64,000 nucleotides of DNA, taken from Trichoplusia ni. Lineage: Eukaryota; Arthropoda; Insecta; Lepidoptera; Noctuidae. The notes under the pieces were generated by a model. It was not told the origin of the DNA and ran no database searches. It saw nothing but the letters and a program-made list of their open reading frames with translations. Position 1 is the first letter of the stretch. Each line of letters opens with the position of its first letter. The position numbers and the translations under genes are program-made. The stretch is from contig NC_039486.1 of NCBI RefSeq assembly GCF_003590095.1, positions 6,570,336 through 6,634,335 on the forward strand, read 5' to 3'. Of the stretch, positions 60,101 through 64,000 are shown piece after piece.

Positions 60101-62679
60101 CAACAGAGACCCACCAGCCCCTTCATCTTGTACTTGCACCTGAAAAATTAAGAATTTATTGTTACTTACCGATTTAGTTATAAGCTGAATTATGAGAATT
60201 GAAATTAGCATTGGTAAATGTAAAGGTATAGGTAAATGGTCATTAAATTTTATTCGACTAAATCGTCATTATCAGCCTTTAGTAGTCCACTGCTGGCCAT
60301 AGGCCTCCCCCAATGTGAGCCATAGCGCCCTGTTGACTAAATATGACACCCAAATAAATTTTAAAGTTAGCCAACACCTTTGATTGGGCGTTTCTAAGCT
60401 TTCCAATGCACTTGAGATGACTCAGAAGCGGGCTTCAATTGGGACACAAAAAGTTTGTATATTTTCTCTGGTGGAGAGTCTTGAGCGGAATAATGAAATT
60501 TTAATCTTCGGTATCTCACATTAATAAAACAATCCTTTTTTTTTAGTTTCTATGAAAGTTGCACAACGTTATACGGTAAAGATAACACTACATGCTAGGT
60601 AGTTAAGGCTTAAATAAACTTACGTGAAAGCACAGCGCACCGCCAACCAGTACGTCATTAGTGCAATTGTCAACTCGCGGTATTAAAGTGTTATTAGCGG
60701 AATTGTTGCCGCTCTTCATAAGCAGTGACGAGAATATAGCTGGAACATAAACATAAGACATTAGCGTGCTTTGCTAGTTATTATTCAGATCAATTAATAG
60801 TAGACTACAATGGGATAGTCGTAGGCCAAGCTAGAATAACGATGGAGCTCTAACTGAGGATTAAAATCAGAATTGTAACTGGAGTTAAAAACACAATGAA
60901 TTAATTAAATATGTAAAACGAATATTTTTGTTATTAATTTTATATTACTTCCTAATATTATTTTGCTAAGAAAGATCATTATAGAATTAGTAAAATTTAC
61001 TATTTGTAGGTTTTTAATACTTACAAAACTTTTGTCCAGTCTCAACAGTGGTAGCAGTAACATAATTCTTCGCTAAATCTTTCAGGTACTCTTGACGCGT
61101 ACGCGTCGCCATTGTACTAAACTTTGGTGATTGGATTGCAGCATTTTCGCCGTTTATTACCTAAAACATATCGTGAAATCAAAAGTTGAAAAAGAAGGTT
61201 TATAAATATAAGTAATGCAAAGTAAGAACTCTATAATTTCTTGGAATGTTTGTCGTACCTTACTTAATAGTAGATCAGTGAATGCTTCACCCTTAGGGTA
61301 AATCGCACCATCTTTTATCGGAGGTCCGAACAAAGGCACTTCTTTAGCACGACTCACAGCTATACTATAATGCGTATTCTCTGTACATGGATCTATAGCT
61401 CTAACTACAACAAAAACGTGTTGGAACTGTGAACGAATGTTCCGCGGTGTGAACGGAGCCGCACCGGGTTCCTGGAAGACAATGGTTACAATATCGTTGC
61501 CTATATGCCGCTTTCTCAACAACTGTTGTCTGTTATTTGGCGTATAAGGCAGCATAGTCGAGACGTGAAACATTAAATCGCAGTTTTGGTAAGTGGTGAA
61601 TACGGAGTAGAGTCCGGTGGAATCAGTTCTATTGTCCAGCCCAGCCTTGTATTTATCAAAGTCTTTTAGTCTGACAGTCTGGCCCAACATCTGAAGGAAT
61701 TCCACAAATGCAGGCCCAGCTTCTTGATTATTATACATTTCTTCCTCAGTTGATTGCCCACTTTTGCAGTACATAACTCCAACTTTAAAGTGTCTTGTTA
61801 CACATTGCTCGTCCAGTCGTAAAAGCTGTTCTTCTGCACCACCATTGTTTATGCCAAGCCTGAAAAAAGGTAATAATAAAAGAGTTGATTGCAAGACATC
61901 AATAAAAGAAAGCATAAAGGTGAGATGGCATAACCAGTAAAAAGGTAGAAAAATAACATACCTTAAGCAACCAAATTGTAATTCAGGTGCAACATATTCT
62001 AAAACTTCTTTAGTATTATAAGTTGCGCTATTGTTGCTTGGTTTAGCCACTAGTAGAGCATCTTCAAGAACAGATCCCCGTAGTGTAAGGAGTTCAGATG
62101 TGCGGATGATGAGGCGGTACTGCCACGCCAGCTGCGAGGCCGGCGCTGAGGCGTCGCCACCGCCGCGGCGAAGTTCGACACGCTCCTTCTTGATAGATAT
62201 CGCCACTGGACCGAGGTTCTCGTCCATACCAAACCAGTTTTGATGAGCTGAATATGAATAAGTTTAACGTTAGTATTCTTACACTGCTGTGAATATTAGA
62301 TTGTTTCATAGGTAAACTTGCATAAAATTTAATCTTGACTAATTTTGACCTGTTTTTATAAGTTTCTTGGAGTAGCTAAAGATTTTACGTGATATGTATT
62401 ACGTACACACTCTCATGATATAATAATATAATATATGCAACTTACGTTGATTGTAGAAGTAGTTTCTGTAGTACAAAGCTCCACCATCTTGGCTTTCGAT
62501 AGGGAACGGAGAAAGAGATCTTGCAAATGGGCAGCCATGTCGCCAGTGCGTGTGTCCTGGTGGGAACTCTAGCATTGAAATACCGTAGGCAGCGCGGGGA
62601 CGGTGCCAGCCCCCCGACTGGCCGAGTATAGCGCCGCGTGCGGTCTTCCAACACAATGAAACACATCGCTCTTCTTCAC
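51154..62679 (-). CDS. SIPA1L: SIPA1-like Rap GTPase-activating protein, 3' part of gene
   Basis: Fourteen minus-strand exons join in phase: 62446-62679, 61962-62247, 61259-61859, 61025-61160, 60624-60739, 60007-60139, 59254-59421, 58534-58703, 58100-58262, 57417-57559, 56955-57116 (or to 55155), 53716-53817, 51678-51836, 51154-51264. With the short repeat exon this gives 893 residues; the amino end lies beyond 64000. Near visible residues 75-85, HQNWFGMDENLGPVA is typical of SIPA1-like proteins. The RapGAP domain spans about 145-365, with FHVSTMLPYT and KRHIGNDIV, whose Asn (about 294) is the expected catalytic thumb. MATRTRQEYLKDLA follows. A PDZ domain (about 545-625) starts QLGFHVQ and contains HHEQLVDLLKTSDPV. 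Then come SSGYGTG, a basic Ser-rich part, LPLPDAGALDWAALVHTA, and a C-terminal coiled coil ending LKRTVDRQ. The family switches off Rap at junctions and synapses. The repeat exon is described separately. Confidence 0.93.
52286..52331. repeat. 19-bp hairpin in SIPA1-like intron
   Basis: TAAAGTAATTACGGATAAC at 52286-52304 pairs with 52313-52331 with one mismatch around an 8-base loop. Possibly a foldback remnant. Confidence 0.6.
52435..52681 (+). repeat. Family A copy in SIPA1-like intron
   Basis: Complete copy, ACTAATATATAAAGCTGGAG to GCGGGCAACAGCTAGT, antisense to the gene and very similar to the 23275 copy, suggesting recent activity of the family. Confidence 0.75.
55151..57086 (-). repeat. 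13-copy 150-bp tandem array inside a coding exon
   Basis: Copies start at 55151, 55301 and every 150 bases to 56951. Twelve are full units and the last is 136 bases; by eye they are identical. Each unit is about 128 bases of coding exon (LPLPDAGALDWAALVHTA region) plus 22 bases that look like the start of the downstream intron. Every unit carries the 5' splice site CTGCAG followed by GTAACA. Because 150 is a multiple of three and the intron-like part has no stop, the frame is open through the array (50 residues per unit). No unit has a pyrimidine tract and acceptor, so units cannot be separate exons. GC content is about 75%. Collapse or expansion by the assembler is possible. Confidence 0.93.
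57885..58040 (-). mobile_element. tRNA-derived SINE in SIPA1-like intron
   Basis: Same family as at 11.16 kb: CACAAAGACACCCAGACTC in the body, a B-box-like GGTTCGATCCCCGC (minus strand, near 57985) and an A-box-like TAGCCGAATGGTTG (near 58015). Confidence 0.65.
59025..59080 (-). mobile_element. tRNA-like SINE head in SIPA1-like intron
   Basis: On the minus strand, an A-box-like TAGTCTAGTGGTTAA and a B-box-like GGGTTAGATTCCCAC are spaced as in a tRNA, but no acceptor stem closes, so this is a SINE head and not a tRNA gene. TGGGCACAGGCCTCGTC at 59110 is another repeat fragment. Confidence 0.55.
59510..59660 (-). mobile_element. Degenerate tRNA-derived SINE in SIPA1-like intron
   Basis: Third copy of the 11.16-kb family: CACATACACAAAGACA, AAGCATTCCTGGATCACAC, and a decayed head (CCTCAACCACTCGGCT, plus spelling). 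Confidence 0.55.
60275..60330 (+). mobile_element. Short dispersed-repeat fragment
   Basis: TAGTCCACTGCTGGCCATAG followed by GCCTCCCCCAATGTGAG, a string seen widely in lepidopteran intergenic repeats. It lies in the intron between exons 60007-60139 and 60624-60739. Confidence 0.45.
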
Positions 62680-64000
62680 CTGAAAGACATTTCAAATATT
62701 TTTAGTCTTATAGGTTGACGTCATATGTTTGTTTGCCAACATTACTAACAAGTAATATATCATTATGTACTAATTCATTTGAATTCACATAAAGCACGTC
62801 CGCAGGATGAATTACAAAGGCAAAAATGTGGTGACCCTATACTTAGTAGCAGTAGGTGATTGTGGCTTGTATGATGATGATGATAAAATTCAACAACAAT
62901 ATTGAAAATTCAGTTTAATTGCCTTTTAAAAGAACAATGACTTCTTGTCATAAACAAAAAAATATTGACAAGTAATGAATTTCTTAATGTTTTAATTTAT
63001 GTAAGGTAACCTATTATATTTCAACTCAGTAGAAGTGTAGATGGGAAATGTACAATTATTTATTTCTAGTCTTCAGTATTCATTCATAGGCAATAACATA
63101 TCCCATTACAATTTAAGATTATTTTCACTTGTGTTAATTGTTAATTTGCAGAATTAGAGAGAGAAATAATAAATGAAAGTGTAACAATTTCCTATAAAAA
63201 CTGGATGAGTATTACACAGCAACAAGTACAGTTATAAACAATATTAGATTCATGTATTATTGGTAATTTGTGAAATGGATAGTTTAATATTTTGTGTCTT
63301 TAATAGACTTTTCTGCATTTGTATTTTTGGTTAATTTAAGCTGTATATTATTAATTTCCATAAAGTGACTTATTTAGTGCCTAGTGTTATAATTGCTTTA
63401 CATGTATGTGTTTATCACAAGTCACAATCAAAAGTCACCTAATAAATAGTAGTATATGGTTATGATGTAACTTATTTCAAGAAATAACTTATTACTTGTT
63501 GGCATGTAACAAACATTTGAGACTTCTTAGAACTAACAGTATTACAAACACTCAAACCTGACCTTATCTATGACTCATATAACTATGGAATTCACAAAAG
63601 CCTACAAAATTATACAAATAACATTGCGATGCTTGGTGAGTTGAAGCCAAAATGGTTTAGTTAAAAAAACAAAGTTTAAAAAAAAATCTTATAAACATTA
63701 AAAAGATAGTAATTGTGACTTTCTCTACAAGCCCAGAGTTATATGAGTTAATAACAAGTCAGTATGAATTCTTTATGTAGCTAAGTGTACAATGTTTAAC
63801 GCATGACTAACTGACTATGCAGTAATTATTGCATTAATGAATAAGTTATATTGAATGGAAGCATAAAATGTTTGCAATGTAGTAAGCAATTAAGCCTAGG
63901 CTGTACTACAAGGAGACATGTTACATTGTGTTGAATATGTATTAGATAATAAATATTATGATTTCTTAAGTTCTTTAAGAAATTTATATTTCCTTATTCC
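62680..64000. other. Intron of the SIPA1-like gene, no further exon seen
   Basis: The exon ending at 62679 starts in phase 1 after a normal acceptor, so at least one upstream exon must exist beyond this stretch. The 1.3 kb is AT-rich with only a short GATGATGAT run near 62873. Confidence 0.5.

Overview
The window is nuclear DNA from a lepidopteran (moth or butterfly). The evidence is compact genes with GT-AG introns, a midgut-type trypsin array, an AT-rich background (GC-rich only in a few exons) and dispersed repeats of lepidopteran type. All gene models were built by hand: reading-frame phase was carried across every intron and matched at every junction reported. No database search was run.

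Layout. (1) 1-8.6 kb: the first coding exon of an unidentified minus-strand gene (1859-1963), then a complete 16-exon minus-strand gene (3267-8635) for a 685-residue PR-domain (PRDM-type) zinc-finger protein. (2) 11.7-39.4 kb: six intact four-exon trypsin genes, called T1 to T6 here. T1 (+, 11.7 kb) converges on T2 (-, 15.9 kb). T3 (22.5 kb), T4 (29.0 kb), T5 (31.6 kb) and T6 (38.0 kb) are all minus strand. T1-T4 are near-identical and T5/T6 form a second subfamily. All share the same intron positions and phases, a signal peptide, an activation site, the His/Asp/Ser triad and Asp189. Most have a TATA box and GATA-like motifs upstream, as expected for secreted digestive enzymes. (3) 39.5-51 kb: repeat-rich intergenic DNA, partly a duplicate of the T5 5' flank. 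(4) 51.2-62.7 kb, running off the right side of the window: the 3' part of a minus-strand SIPA1-like Rap GTPase-activating protein gene (RapGAP, PDZ, C-terminal coiled coil).

Three observations stand out. First, a coding exon of the SIPA1-like gene is amplified into 13 identical copies of a 150-bp unit that keeps the reading frame and carries a 5' splice site in every copy. Second, trypsins T1-T4 are mosaics: intron 1 groups T1 with T3 and T2 with T4, while intron 2 groups T1 with T2 (118 of 118 bases identical by eye) and T3 with T4, which points to gene conversion. Third, T5 keeps the catalytic triad and Asp189 but has Ser at both pocket glycines 216 and 226. Between the genes lie SINEs (one with an 18-bp target-site duplication), two MITEs with long inverted termini, several perfect or near-perfect hairpins, and a recurrent 250-bp repeat ('family A') with at least five recognisable copies and more degraded ones.
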